Source of the DNA: Parabacteroides sp. PF5-9
GTDB lineage: Bacteria; Bacteroidota; Bacteroidia; Bacteroidales; Tannerellaceae
Direction of reading: 5' to 3'
Length of the DNA: 64,000 nt
Assembly: GCF_029893105.1 (NCBI RefSeq)
Contig: NZ_JARXWG010000002.1
Span: 186,001-250,000, forward strand
The notes below the pieces were generated by a model that searched no databases, was not told where the DNA came from, and saw nothing but the letters and a program-made list of their open reading frames with translations. Positions 47,413-56,608 of this stretch are shown here, one piece after another. Position numbers and translations under genes: made by a program. The stretch's first letter is position 1, and each line of letters starts with the position of its first letter.

Positions 47413-47740
47413 ATCATATTCCTTTGATTGTGAATACTCAATACTTTTAAATGCGAATAACAACAAAAGATTTACTCCACAAAAATAATGCAGAATTTGG
47501 TAGATATTCTGAATAAACCGTTCAAATCAATGTAGTTTATGAAAAAATGTGCGTTTTCTCTTGCGCTCTTACAAGCGAGTAAAAAAGTGGTTTACCGTAA
47601 ACAGAAATTCATTTGACAATTGTCAAATGATCATCCCATAAATGTAGAACGATCGTTCGACAATTGTCAAACGATCGTTTTATAGTTATCAAATGAATTA
47701 ATGTCGCAAATCTTGCTGACAAATCATCATAAAGTTTTTT
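47413..47740. other. Intergenic region, 328 bp, upstream of the two-component genes
   Basis: No gene. The middle holds a palindrome array built around GACAATTGTC with 22-bp spacing (separate entry). A run at 47553-47580 (TTCTCTTGCGCTCTTACAAG) shows nothing recognisable. Confidence 0.5.
47590..47695. repeat. Second type of 22-bp-periodic palindrome array
   Basis: A perfect 20-bp palindrome with core GACAATTGTC lies at 47610-47629 (centre 47619.5). A 32-bp near-perfect palindrome with the same core, flanked by AACGATCGTT on each side, lies at 47648-47679 (centre 47663.5). The centres are 44 bp apart, i.e. 2 x 22. A weaker half-site (TATCAAATG) lies near 47686, and GTTTACCGTAAAC at 47590-47602 is centred about 23 bp before the first. 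It lies upstream of the response-regulator gene and downstream of the secreted-protein gene. Confidence 0.7.
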
Positions 47741-49612
47741 TTACTTCTTTTCAAACACCTTATAGGAATGCGGCATAAGGGTTAACCGGAATCTGTTTAC
47801 TTTCTCCGGTTGTCTCCTTCGGTTCACCGGAGTCACTTGCGGTAGTTTTTCCAACACGGCTCCGGTTAACATATCTTTCAATACTGTAATATCTTCATGC
47901 GTCACGATTTGAATAGTCACAGCTTCATCCAAAAAGTTTTCAACAATAAATGTATGATTATCATACAGGAAGAGTCCTACTTTCGATGGTGCTTCAATAC
48001 GTACATCCAGATCTTTGCTTAACGTCTGACGGAAACTATTCAACACTGTTTGAGGCAGATCGTACAGATTTCCGAAATCATCCGGAATCGTCATCACATA
48101 CAGGTTTCCTTTCGAATAGCCGGCTCTGAGAAGCATCGGGAAACCGCTCACTCCTTTACTCAGCGGACGGCCGGCACTGACCACCTCCCAGGCATCATTG
48201 GTATAATAACGAACCTGTGGAATTAAAATATCCTTACTTGTTCCCGCCTGACCGTAATCGTTCACAATCGCCTTCAAATCGGTTACCCGTATCTCAGCGA
48301 TATCAGCTATTTTCTCTGGGATTGCTTTGACCAGGCTACTGGTCACAACGACATCTCCCCCTTTCTGCAGCTGCTGCTTGATCTTATCCATGATGTTGGG
48401 ATCAAACTTCGCTTGTTCGGTCAGTAGTACGACTTGCTGATCCGTAGGAAACTCCGGAACCATATCCATCGGAAGACCGATCATTCCCAGATAGTTCTGT
48501 AGAAAATCATCACCGGAAGAATGGTAAGGTTTATATGACTTGATACCGATCGGCTGTCCCAATTTATGTACAAACTGATCAACCGATTCCAACGCAACAC
48601 CGGCAACACGAGCCATGGTGGTGGGTAATACCGTCTGTCCATGACTTAGTGTGATGGGTTTCATCATCTCATCATAGTCAAAACTGGTGCCTTGTCCCTG
48701 CCATGGAGTTCGATGTACTTCCGGACGTAACTGGACACCTATCAATTGGTTATAAGCAAACAATGCGATCTCGGGAGCCTTGGCAAACATAGAGAGCCAA
48801 AGTTGTTCCGCATAACGATCCATCCCCATATTAGAACCTCCCGAATCGACCCACCCTCCAAGGTTGAACCCGGGACGCAAGTTGTCAAAGTAACGGACTA
48901 TATTATAACTCAGGTAGTTTTGTAAATGTTGGGCTGTCGACGGATCACGTGTCTCAGTACCGCTCCATATCCCGTCGAAGATTTTCGGGCCTGTATCCAG
49001 GTTAAATCCCAACCCTTGAAAATGATCGTACCAGTTAGGGTATTTGATGATGATCTTCACGTTGGGATTGATCTTTTTGGAAGGTTTGATCACCAAATCC
49101 TGACCTGCCTGAGTCATCAGTTTGATGCGGTAATCACTCCAGCTTTGATTGCCTTTGGCTTTGATTTCAATATCCGACTTACAGCTGGTGAAAAAGAAAT
49201 CATCAAGGATGAAGTCATCGAAATGCCTTGCGGTATGTTCGGCAATCTCCTGCACAATTTTACGGTGTTCAGGATCGGAATAGCAGAAAGTCTCAAAACT
49301 GTTGGATTCATTGATTGTATAAGTGATACCCCCTCCAACTTCGATCCCTTTGTCCTGGAAATATTTTTTGGCTTGTTCCAGCGTCTCACTGGGAACTATA
49401 AGTAGATCACGATGAGTTTCCAGGTAGATTTTATCGACTTTTAACTGATTTGAAATGATTGTCCACGTAGAATCCAGCCAATGAAGATCTTTCATCTTCT
49501 CCACCTCATAAGCACGGGTGTAGACGGAGACTTTGAAACTTTTATAATTACCGGAAAAAGCTGTAGTAGCCATCAATAACCCGGCAAGGATAGTTAATAG
49601 TGTTTTTTTCAT
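47741..49612 (-). CDS. Secreted protein with glycoside-hydrolase-like TIM barrel
   Basis: 623 residues. Signal peptide to about 20 (TTAFSG). Residues 25-330 have the strand/helix rhythm of a TIM barrel: KVSVYTRAYEV, KVDKIYLET, GIEVGGGITYTI, FDDFILDDFFFTSC (paired Asp), NPNVKIIIKYPNWYDHF, FDGIWSGTETRD and APEIALFAYNQLIG. The C-terminal half resembles the glutamine-amidotransferase-like and sandwich domains that follow such barrels in carbohydrate-active enzymes. I infer a glycoside-hydrolase-like role, but no family-specific catalytic signature is recognised. Confidence 0.55.
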   Translation of the reverse strand: MKKTLLTILAGLLMATTAFSGNYKSFKVSVYTRAYEVEKMKDLHWLDSTWTIISNQLKVDKIYLETHRDLLIVPSETLEQAKKYFQDKGIEVGGGITYTINESNSFETFCYSDPEHRKIVQEIAEHTARHFDDFILDDFFFTSCKSDIEIKAKGNQSWSDYRIKLMTQAGQDLVIKPSKKINPNVKIIIKYPNWYDHFQGLGFNLDTGPKIFDGIWSGTETRDPSTAQHLQNYLSYNIVRYFDNLRPGFNLGGWVDSGGSNMGMDRYAEQLWLSMFAKAPEIALFAYNQLIGVQLRPEVHRTPWQGQGTSFDYDEMMKPITLSHGQTVLPTTMARVAGVALESVDQFVHKLGQPIGIKSYKPYHSSGDDFLQNYLGMIGLPMDMVPEFPTDQQVVLLTEQAKFDPNIMDKIKQQLQKGGDVVVTSSLVKAIPEKIADIAEIRVTDLKAIVNDYGQAGTSKDILIPQVRYYTNDAWEVVSAGRPLSKGVSGFPMLLRAGYSKGNLYVMTIPDDFGNLYDLPQTVLNSFRQTLSKDLDVRIEAPSKVGLFLYDNHTFIVENFLDEAVTIQIVTHEDITVLKDMLTGAVLEKLPQVTPVNRRRQPEKVNRFRLTLMPHSYKVFEKK

Positions 49613-49777
49613 ACGTCTTTCTTTTATAGTTTATACTAATGAACATCGTACTTTAGCTTCTGCAAGTATATAACGATTTAATGAAAATATTCACATATAT
49701 CCTTTAAATTTTATGGCCTACACAAAAATAAACGGCTTATATCCATCTTCAATAAAGAACAAAAAAACGCAGATATA

Positions 49778-49808
49778 TTTGCATTTTGTCAAATTAACCT
49801 TATATTTG
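49778..49808 (+). promoter_or_regulatory. trp operon promoter
   Basis: TTTG at 49778-49781, a 19-bp spacer, and TATATTTG at 49801-49808: a textbook Bacteroidota -33/-7 promoter. The start of transcription should fall near 49814, 15 nt before the leader-peptide ATG. Confidence 0.85.
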
Positions 49809-49828
49809 CTGTCGAAATAACAAAAGTC

Positions 49829-49918
49829 ATGCAAACATTTTTAGCAAATGCATATTGGTGGTGGCGCTCCCTACAACTCAAAAGTCGTAAGGAACGAAGA
49901 CTCATGTGTATAAGCTAA
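49829..49918 (+). CDS. trpL: trp leader peptide with three consecutive Trp codons
   Basis: A 29-codon frame runs ATG 49829 to TAA 49918. It has three TGG codons in a row at positions 10-12 (49856-49864, AYWWWRS) followed by a basic tail. It lies between the trp promoter and a strong terminator in front of trpB. A Trp run this dense in so short a frame is the hallmark of ribosome-mediated attenuation: stalling at the Trp codons when charged tRNA-Trp is scarce changes the downstream RNA fold. Confidence 0.9.
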   Translation: MQTFLANAYWWWRSLQLKSRKERRLMCIS

Positions 49919-49955
49919 TCATATAGAAATACAAAGATATTAAAGAGGTCTGTCG
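49883..49955 (+). promoter_or_regulatory. Pause hairpin and antiterminator of the trp leader
   Basis: AGTCGT (49883-49888) can pair with ACGAAGACT (49894-49902). The segment CGAAGACTC (49895-49903) can instead pair in all nine bases with GAGGTCTGTCG (49945-49955), leaving two single G bulges. That second pairing uses the left arm of the terminator, so it would block termination. A ribosome that reads through to the stop (49916) would cover 49895-49903 and free the terminator. Found by eye; energies not computed. Confidence 0.6.
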
Positions 49956-49981
49956 CACTTGCGGCAGGCCTCTTTTTTTTT
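49944..49981 (+). terminator. trp attenuator terminator
   Basis: AGAGGTCTGTCGCA (49944-49957) pairs with TGCGGCAGGCCTCT (49960-49973), with two G-T wobble positions. It is followed by a run of Ts (49973-49981). It lies 25 bp after the leader-peptide stop and 38 bp before the trpB start. Confidence 0.93.
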
Positions 49982-50018
49982 CGGCATCATTCAACAACAA
50001 ACAAATAAAATCAAACAG

Positions 50019-51221
50019 ATGAAAACGTATCAAGTCAACGAAAACGGTTACTACGGTGAATTTGGCGGAACCTATGTTCCGGAAATACTGCATCGTTGTG
50101 TAGAGAATCTAAAAAACACCTACTTAAAAGTGTTGGAAAGTGAAGATTTTAAGAGAGAGTTCGAACAATTATTGCGTGATTATGTCGGTCGTCCCTCTCC
50201 GCTTTATCCGGCCAAACGTTTAAGTCATAAATACGGATGTAAAATCTATCTGAAACGTGAAGATCTGAATCATACGGGAGCACATAAAATCAATAACACC
50301 ATCGGTCAGATTCTGCTGGCTCGTCAAATGGGTAAAACACGTATCATTGCCGAAACAGGTGCCGGCCAGCATGGCGTAGCAACAGCTACAGTCTGTGCAT
50401 TGATGAACATGAAATGTATCGTTTACATGGGAAAAACCGATATCGAACGTCAATACCTCAATGTGCAAAAAATGAAAATGCTGGGAGCTGAAGTGCGACC
50501 TGTCACCTCCGGCAATATGACATTGAAAGATGCAACCAATGAAGCTATACGCGACTGGTGTTGTCATCCGCAAGATACGTTTTATATCATCGGCTCGGTA
50601 GTAGGGCCGCATCCCTATCCCGATATGGTGGCACGGTTGCAGTCGGTCATTAGTGAAGAGATTAAAAAGCAGCTGCAGGAAACCGAAGGAAGGGCATATC
50701 CCGACTATTTGATTGCCTGTGTAGGTGGAGGAAGTAATGCAGCCGGAACCATCTATCATTTTGTAGACGACGAACGGGTTAAAATTATTCTCGGTGAAGC
50801 CGGAGGGAAAGGTATTCATTCGGGAAGGAGCGCCGCCACTATTCAACTAGGGAAAGAAGGGATTATTCACGGAGCACGGACACTGGTGATGCAAAACGAA
50901 GACGGACAGATCGAAGAACCCTACTCCATCTCTGCCGGATTGGATTATCCGGGCATCGGACCGATACATGCTAACTTGTATGTCACCCAACGTGCTCAAA
51001 TACTTTCTGTTGATGATGACGAAGCTTTAAAAGCGGCTTATGAACTGACGCAACTCGAAGGAATCATACCGGCACTTGAGAGTGCGCACGCCTTGGGTAC
51101 TCTGCCCAAACTCAGGTTCAATCCGGAAGATATTGTGGTATTAACGGTCTCTGGTCGGGGAGACAAAGATATTGACACTTATATTGAACAATATAAATGT
51201 CAATATCTAATTGAGAATTGA
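50019..51221 (+). CDS. trpB: Tryptophan synthase beta chain
   Basis: 400 residues from the ATG at 50019; an upstream frame opens inside the attenuator and is not used. MKTYQVNENGYYGEFGGTYVPEIL is the usual TrpB start. The PLP lysine lies in HTGAHKINN (about 92), and the phosphate loop is GGGSNA. It condenses indole with serine to tryptophan. First structural gene of the trp operon, as usual in Bacteroidota. Confidence 0.97.
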   Translation: MKTYQVNENGYYGEFGGTYVPEILHRCVENLKNTYLKVLESEDFKREFEQLLRDYVGRPSPLYPAKRLSHKYGCKIYLKREDLNHTGAHKINNTIGQILLARQMGKTRIIAETGAGQHGVATATVCALMNMKCIVYMGKTDIERQYLNVQKMKMLGAEVRPVTSGNMTLKDATNEAIRDWCCHPQDTFYIIGSVVGPHPYPDMVARLQSVISEEIKKQLQETEGRAYPDYLIACVGGGSNAAGTIYHFVDDERVKIILGEAGGKGIHSGRSAATIQLGKEGIIHGARTLVMQNEDGQIEEPYSISAGLDYPGIGPIHANLYVTQRAQILSVDDDEALKAAYELTQLEGIIPALESAHALGTLPKLRFNPEDIVVLTVSGRGDKDIDTYIEQYKCQYLIEN

Positions 51222-51243
51222 GAATTAAAAAAAACAGATATAT

Positions 51244-52695
51244 ATGAGTTTATTTTTAACAAGGAATAAGTATCTGGAGTCCACAGAGCATTGTCAATTT
51301 ACGTTTACTACGCATAGTAAATGTATTCTGGGCGATTTGCATACTCCGGTCAGTATCTATCTTAAAGTACGGGATATTTATCCGGAATCAGCGCTTCTGG
51401 AGAGTGCCGACTATCATGGGGATGAGAATAGTCTTTCCTTTATTGCGCTTTGTCCATTGGCCAGTATAGCCATTAACAACAGTGAAGCGACATTAACTTA
51501 TCCTGATGGAAGTCATAAGATTACACCTATTACAGAAACATATGGGGTTGCGGATAGCATGAATGATTTTCTTGAGAGTTTCTATGTAGAAGGAGAACAT
51601 AAAGAGGTGTGCGGTTTATTCGGATATACTGCATTCGACGCTGTACGCTATTTTGAACAGATTCCGGTCATGGAAATCCACCAAAAAGAGAATGATGCAC
51701 CGGATATATGTTATATCTTTTATAAATATATCCTTGTATTCAATCATTTCAAAAACGAACTTGTATTAGTCGAACTCTTGCAAGAGGGAGAAGAAAGCCG
51801 ATTACACGAAATAGAAACATTGATTGAAAACCGGAATTATGCGTCTTACAATTTTGAACCGTTGGGAGAAGAATCTTCCACAATTACTGATGAAACGTAT
51901 AAGGAAATGGTACGTAAAGGGGTTCAACACTGTCTGCGTGGAGACGTTTTTCAGATCGTTCTGAGCCGTCGGTTCGAACAAACGTTTAAAGGGGATGACT
52001 TTAAAGTATACCGGGCATTACGAAGTATCAATCCTTCTCCTTACCTCTTTTATTTTGATTTCGGCGGTTTTAGGATATTCGGATCATCGCCCGAAACACA
52101 CTGTAAAGTAGTTAACGGCCATGCCAGTATCGATCCGATTGCCGGAACAGCATTCCGAACAGGCAATACCATATTGGACAAACAACGTACTGAAGCTTTA
52201 TTAAATGACCCGAAAGAAAATGCGGAGCACGTTATGCTGGTCGATCTGGCACGTAATGATCTGAGTCGGAATACACATGATGTACATGTAGACTTCTATA
52301 AAGAAGTACAATACTATAGCCATGTCATTCACCTTGTCTCACGTGTCAGTGGTGAGATTAATACCGAGAGTAATCCGATAAAGACCTATATCGATACTTT
52401 TCCTGCCGGTACATTAAGCGGTGCGCCGAAAGTAAAAGCGATGCAGTTAATCACAGAAATCGAGAAACAGAACCGGGGTGCATACGGGGGATGTATCGGG
52501 TTTATCGGATTAAACGGAGACCTGAACCAAGCGATCACCATACGCAGTTTTGTCAGCCGGGGAAATGTACTCTATTATCAGGCGGGGGCAGGCATTGTTG
52601 CCAAAAGCAATGATGAACGTGAACTACAGGAAGTCAACAGTAAACTTGGTGCATTAAAAAAAGCCATTAATCTGGCAGCAACATTAAAAAATTAA
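51244..52695 (+). CDS. trpE: Anthranilate synthase component I
   Basis: 483 residues. Chorismate-binding signatures DPIAGTAFRTG, HVMLVDLARNDLSR, FPAGTLSGAPKVKAM and YYQAGAGIVAKSND are intact. The N-terminal region contains ALLESADYHG, the feedback-site LLES motif where tryptophan binds. It forms anthranilate with TrpG. It follows trpB by 22 bp and precedes trpG by 4 bp. Confidence 0.96.
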   Translation: MSLFLTRNKYLESTEHCQFTFTTHSKCILGDLHTPVSIYLKVRDIYPESALLESADYHGDENSLSFIALCPLASIAINNSEATLTYPDGSHKITPITETYGVADSMNDFLESFYVEGEHKEVCGLFGYTAFDAVRYFEQIPVMEIHQKENDAPDICYIFYKYILVFNHFKNELVLVELLQEGEESRLHEIETLIENRNYASYNFEPLGEESSTITDETYKEMVRKGVQHCLRGDVFQIVLSRRFEQTFKGDDFKVYRALRSINPSPYLFYFDFGGFRIFGSSPETHCKVVNGHASIDPIAGTAFRTGNTILDKQRTEALLNDPKENAEHVMLVDLARNDLSRNTHDVHVDFYKEVQYYSHVIHLVSRVSGEINTESNPIKTYIDTFPAGTLSGAPKVKAMQLITEIEKQNRGAYGGCIGFIGLNGDLNQAITIRSFVSRGNVLYYQAGAGIVAKSNDERELQEVNSKLGALKKAINLAATLKN

Positions 52696-52699
52696 TCCG

Positions 52700-53266
52700 A
52701 TGAACATATTACTACTGGATAATTACGACTCTTTTACCTACAATTTACTGCATATATTAAAAGAGATGAAAGCTGACGTCGAAGTTCATCGCAACGACAA
52801 AATCCGATTGGAGGATGTTGTTCGCTTTGATAAAATCCTCCTCTCACCCGGTCCGGGTATTCCTCAGGAAGCTGGTATGCTTCTTCCGCTTATTAAAGAA
52901 TATGCACCGACAAAAAGTATACTGGGCGTATGCCTTGGCGAACAAGCTATCGGAGAAGCTTTTGGAGCCACACTTATCAATCTGAAGGAGGTTCACCATG
53001 GCGAATGTTCGGATATCCGTGTCGTTGTAAAAGATCCGTTGTTTGAGGAGATGCAGCCTATTTTCCGCGCCGGCCGTTACCACTCATGGGTGGTTTCAAA
53101 AGATCATTTTCCGGATGAATTGGAAATCATTGCCGAAGATATGCAAGACAAGCAGATTATGGCATTACGACACCGCAATTATGACGTGCGTGGTATCCAG
53201 TTTCACCCCGAATCCATCCTTACCCCTAACGGCAAAAAAATGATTGAGAACTGGATCAAAAACTAA
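52700..53266 (+). CDS. trpG: Anthranilate synthase component II (glutamine amidotransferase)
   Basis: 188 residues. Class I amidotransferase with nucleophile Cys in LGVCLGEQAIGE (about 76) and the His-Glu pair in GIQFHPES (about 170). It supplies ammonia from glutamine to TrpE. The residue two after the Cys-Leu-Gly is Glu where His is usual (GVCLGHQ); the catalytic triad is otherwise complete, so activity is expected. Confidence 0.95.
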   Translation: MNILLLDNYDSFTYNLLHILKEMKADVEVHRNDKIRLEDVVRFDKILLSPGPGIPQEAGMLLPLIKEYAPTKSILGVCLGEQAIGEAFGATLINLKEVHHGECSDIRVVVKDPLFEEMQPIFRAGRYHSWVVSKDHFPDELEIIAEDMQDKQIMALRHRNYDVRGIQFHPESILTPNGKKMIENWIKN

Positions 53267-53336
53267 TAATCAGAACAGTGATCAGTTACACCACTATTAT
53301 ACTTAGTCGTTAAATAGAAAATAGAATATTCAAAAA

Positions 53337-54332
53337 ATGAAACAGATTTTATATCGATTATTCGAACATCAGTACCTTGGGCGTGAAGAGGCAAGACGTA
53401 TTCTCCAAAACATCGCCTCCGGTCAATATAATGAATCACAAATAGCCAGTCTTATTACTGTCTTTCTGATGCGAAGTATTTCTGTCGAAGAACTGGCGGG
53501 TTTTCGCGACGCTCTGCTCGAAATGCGTATTCCGGTAGACCTCTCCGGTTATCACCCGATCGACATTGTCGGAACAGGGGGAGATGGGAAAAATACATTC
53601 AATATCAGCACTGCTGCTTGTTTTACTGTCGCAGGTGCAGGGTATAACGTAGTCAAGCACGGTAATTACGGAGCCACCTCCGTCAGCGGAGCCAGCAATG
53701 TGATGGAACAACATGGTGTTAAGTTCACCGACAACATCGGGCAACTTCAACAATCGATGGACGAATGTCATATCGCTTACCTACATGCTCCTCTGTTTAA
53801 TCCGGCTTTAAAGGCTGTTGCCTCTGTACGTAAAAACCTCGGGGTACGTAGTTTTTTCAATATGCTGGGGCCATTGGTTAATCCGGTTATACCGGCTTAT
53901 CAACTGCTAGGTGTCTATAACCTACCGTTATTACGCCTGTATAATTATACGTATCAGGAAAGTGGTACACGATTCGCGGTCGTACATAGCCTGGACGGTT
54001 TCGATGAGATATCACTGACGGCAGATTTTAAAGTTGCGATGCCGGAAAAAGAGAAACTATACACCCCTGAAATGCTGGGATTCGACAGGTGTACAGAGGC
54101 TGATCTGGATGGCGGATCTACTCCGAAAAAAGCAGCACAGATATTCGATAAAGTGCTTCACAATACAGCGACCAAAGCACAAAAAGATTGTGTAATTGTC
54201 AATGCGGCATTCGCCATTCAGGTCATCTGTCCCGACAAACAGATCGATGAATGTATTGATGAGGCACGCATCTCTCTGGAAAGCGGAAGAACACTTACAA
54301 TATTCAATCGATTTCTGGCGTTAAATGCATAA
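53337..54332 (+). CDS. trpD: Anthranilate phosphoribosyltransferase
   Basis: 331 residues. PRPP-binding loop DIVGTGGDGKNTFNIST (about 77-93), then KHGNYGATSVSGASNVME and RKNLGVRSFFNMLGPLVNP. It transfers phosphoribose to anthranilate. It stands alone, not fused to trpG as in enterobacteria, with a 70-bp gap after trpG. Confidence 0.96.
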   Translation: MKQILYRLFEHQYLGREEARRILQNIASGQYNESQIASLITVFLMRSISVEELAGFRDALLEMRIPVDLSGYHPIDIVGTGGDGKNTFNISTAACFTVAGAGYNVVKHGNYGATSVSGASNVMEQHGVKFTDNIGQLQQSMDECHIAYLHAPLFNPALKAVASVRKNLGVRSFFNMLGPLVNPVIPAYQLLGVYNLPLLRLYNYTYQESGTRFAVVHSLDGFDEISLTADFKVAMPEKEKLYTPEMLGFDRCTEADLDGGSTPKKAAQIFDKVLHNTATKAQKDCVIVNAAFAIQVICPDKQIDECIDEARISLESGRTLTIFNRFLALNA

Positions 54333-54344
54333 GTCATTATTGGT

Positions 54345-55154
54345 ATGAAAGATATATTACAAGACATCATTATTCATAAACGGAAAGAGGTAGAACGGCA
54401 AAAGCAAGCCGTCAATCTTCAAACCCTTCTGGCATTAGGTAGTGACCGGTTGGAGAGAAATACGTTTTCGATGAAGACCGCTTTGGCTACATCTCCTTCA
54501 GGCATCATTGCCGAATTCAAACGAAAAAGTCCTTCAAAAGGATGGTTATATCCCGATGCGGATGTCACGACCATTTTACCGGCTTATGAAAAAAAAGGGG
54601 CTTCGGCCTGTTCGATACTGACTGATGCCGATTTTTTCGGCGGTTCGTTGAGCGACCTGCAAAAAGCACGTCGTTTGGTTGATATCCCACTATTGCGGAA
54701 AGACTTCATTATCGACACCTATCAACTTTTTCAGGCGCGTGTGATGGGAGCAGATGCTATTTTATTGATCGCGGCCTGTCTTACAAAGGAGGAATGTCGT
54801 ATATTGGCCGAAACGGCACATAGCCTACAACTCGAAGTGCTTTTGGAGATCCATCACGAGAAAGAGTTGGCCTATCTCAATCCGCATATTGATATGTTGG
54901 GTGTCAACAACCGCCATTTAGGAACTTTCCATACTGATATTCAAAACGCTTTCCGGCTTGTTGAAAAAATAAAATACGAAGTCGGCAAAAACGATCACTC
55001 TCCTTTATTGGTGGCCGAAAGCGGCATATCAAAGACCGAAAGCGTACTTCAGTTAAGAGATATTGGATTTCGCGGATTTCTGATTGGAGAGACCTTTATG
55101 AAGACCGAAAATCCCGGTCGTACATTAAACAAATTTATAAAAGAACTCATATGA
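54345..55154 (+). CDS. trpC: Indole-3-glycerol phosphate synthase
   Basis: 269 residues. Barrel motifs IIAEFKRKSPSKGWL (catalytic Glu and Lys, about 51-65), LLRKDFIIDTYQ, VLLEIHHEKEL, LGVNNRHLGTF and VAESGISKTES are in place. It closes the indole ring. It ends with an ATGA overlap into trpF. Confidence 0.96.
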   Translation: MKDILQDIIIHKRKEVERQKQAVNLQTLLALGSDRLERNTFSMKTALATSPSGIIAEFKRKSPSKGWLYPDADVTTILPAYEKKGASACSILTDADFFGGSLSDLQKARRLVDIPLLRKDFIIDTYQLFQARVMGADAILLIAACLTKEECRILAETAHSLQLEVLLEIHHEKELAYLNPHIDMLGVNNRHLGTFHTDIQNAFRLVEKIKYEVGKNDHSPLLVAESGISKTESVLQLRDIGFRGFLIGETFMKTENPGRTLNKFIKELI

Positions 55155-55786
55155 TTATTAAAGTTTGCGGTATGCGTGATCCTGAAAACATATTACAGGT
55201 TGCGCAATTAGGGATTAACTGGATGGGGTTTATTTTCTATCCCCAATCACCACGTTATGCACTCAGTAAAGAGGATGGTCAATCATTCTTTCAACTGACA
55301 CAGGAAAAGAGTAATTTCAGGAAAGTAGGTGTATTTGTCGATGCGACAGTTGAGCAAATGATAGAGATGGCCGATAAGTATAAACTGGATTATCTGCAAT
55401 TGCATGGAAATGAATCACCGGAGATCTGCCAAACGCTCTACAACAGAGGCATTTCGCTGATCAAAACATCTCCAATCGCTTCCATCAATGATATGCAAGC
55501 GACACTTCCATACGAAGGATACGTCGATTATTTCCTTTTCGACACCCAATGTGAACAATACGGTGGATCAGGAAAACAATTCGACTGGTCGGTCTTATCC
55601 GCCTATACAGGAAAAACACCCTTTATCCTGAGCGGAGGAATAACTCCGGATAGTGCTGAAGCTATCCGTCAGTTCCATCACCCTCAATTTGCCGGAATAG
55701 ATTTAAACAGTGGTTTCGAGATCGAACCCGGATTAAAAAACAGTTCGCTATTACATACATTTCTGAAAAAAATAAAAGTCAAATAG
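55151..55786 (+). CDS. trpF: Phosphoribosylanthranilate isomerase
   Basis: 211 residues. Catalytic Cys in [11 protein letters not shown] (about 6) and Asp in YFLFDTQ (about 130), with the phosphate loop [13 protein letters not shown] and IDLNSGFE at the end. It performs the Amadori step between TrpD and TrpC. Overlaps trpC by 4 bp; trpA follows after 2 bp. Confidence 0.96.
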   Translation: MIIKVCGMRDPENILQVAQLGINWMGFIFYPQSPRYALSKEDGQSFFQLTQEKSNFRKVGVFVDATVEQMIEMADKYKLDYLQLHGNESPEICQTLYNRGISLIKTSPIASINDMQATLPYEGYVDYFLFDTQCEQYGGSGKQFDWSVLSAYTGKTPFILSGGITPDSAEAIRQFHHPQFAGIDLNSGFEIEPGLKNSSLLHTFLKKIKVK

Positions 55787-55788
55787 TT

Positions 55789-56559
55789 ATGAATCGCATT
55801 ACACATTTATTCCAGACGAAAAAGAACGGTATTTTCTCCGTCTATTTCACGGCCGGTTATCCTCAACTGAATGATACTATGCCTATCCTTAAAGGATTGC
55901 AGGATAAAGGAATCGATATAGTGGAAGTCGGTATTCCTTTTTCCGACCCGATGGCCGACGGACCTGTGATTCAGGAAGCTGCCACACAGGCTCTCCGAAA
56001 TGGAATGTCATTAAAACGCCTCTTCGAACAACTTAAAAATATACGGCCTGAAATAACGATCCCGGTTGTTTTAATGGGTTACTTAAATCCAATCATGCAA
56101 TATGGATTTGAGTCGTTTTGTCGGGATTGTGTCAGTTGCGGTATAGACGGAGTCATTATTCCCGATCTCCCCTATGGTGATTACATTATTGATTATAAAG
56201 AAACAGCCGATCGTTATAAGCTGAAAATGATCATGCTGATTACTCCCGAAACATCCGAAGAACGTATCCGCCTGATCGATGAAAATACAAACGGTTTCAT
56301 ATACATGGTCTCGAGTGCCGCAACAACAGGCACACAAAAAAGCTTCGATGAACAAAAACAGGAGTACTTCCGCAGAATCAATCAGATGAACCTTAAAAAC
56401 CCACGGCTGGTAGGTTTCGGCATCAGCAACAAAGCGACATTCGATGTTGCTCAGTCCAACTCCTCCGGTGCCATTATCGGTAGTAAATTCATTCAACTAT
56501 TAAAAAGCGAAACTTCACCAGAGGTAGCGATTAACAAATTAGTGGATAGTCTGAAATAA
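55789..56559 (+). CDS. trpA: Tryptophan synthase alpha chain
   Basis: 256 residues. Catalytic residues lie in [20 protein letters not shown] (Glu and Asp, about 44-63); [12 protein letters not shown] and [11 protein letters not shown] are also typical. It cleaves indoleglycerol phosphate and passes indole to TrpB. Last gene of the operon, converging on a histidine kinase gene with 16 bp between them. Confidence 0.96.
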   Translation: MNRITHLFQTKKNGIFSVYFTAGYPQLNDTMPILKGLQDKGIDIVEVGIPFSDPMADGPVIQEAATQALRNGMSLKRLFEQLKNIRPEITIPVVLMGYLNPIMQYGFESFCRDCVSCGIDGVIIPDLPYGDYIIDYKETADRYKLKMIMLITPETSEERIRLIDENTNGFIYMVSSAATTGTQKSFDEQKQEYFRRINQMNLKNPRLVGFGISNKATFDVAQSNSSGAIIGSKFIQLLKSETSPEVAINKLVDSLK

Positions 56560-56568
56560 GAAAAGACT

Positions 56569-56608
56569 GTCGTCTCTATCGGTTATACAAAAAATCGATA
56601 GAGACGAC
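56569..56608. terminator. Bidirectional terminator between trpA and the kinase gene
   Basis: GTCGTCTCTATCG (56569-56581) pairs perfectly with CGATAGAGACGAC (56596-56608). T-rich tracts follow on both strands. The hairpin includes the last codons and stop (56576-56578) of the minus-strand kinase gene. Confidence 0.8.

Noticed and set aside
48926-49405. 159-codon plus-strand frame within the secreted TIM-barrel gene
   Set aside because: Opposite-strand shadow; no signal or domain, while the minus-strand frame has a signal peptide and continuous fold pattern.
50220-50846. 208-codon open frame antisense to trpB
   Set aside because: It lies wholly inside trpB on the opposite strand and resembles no protein family; a shadow of the coding strand.
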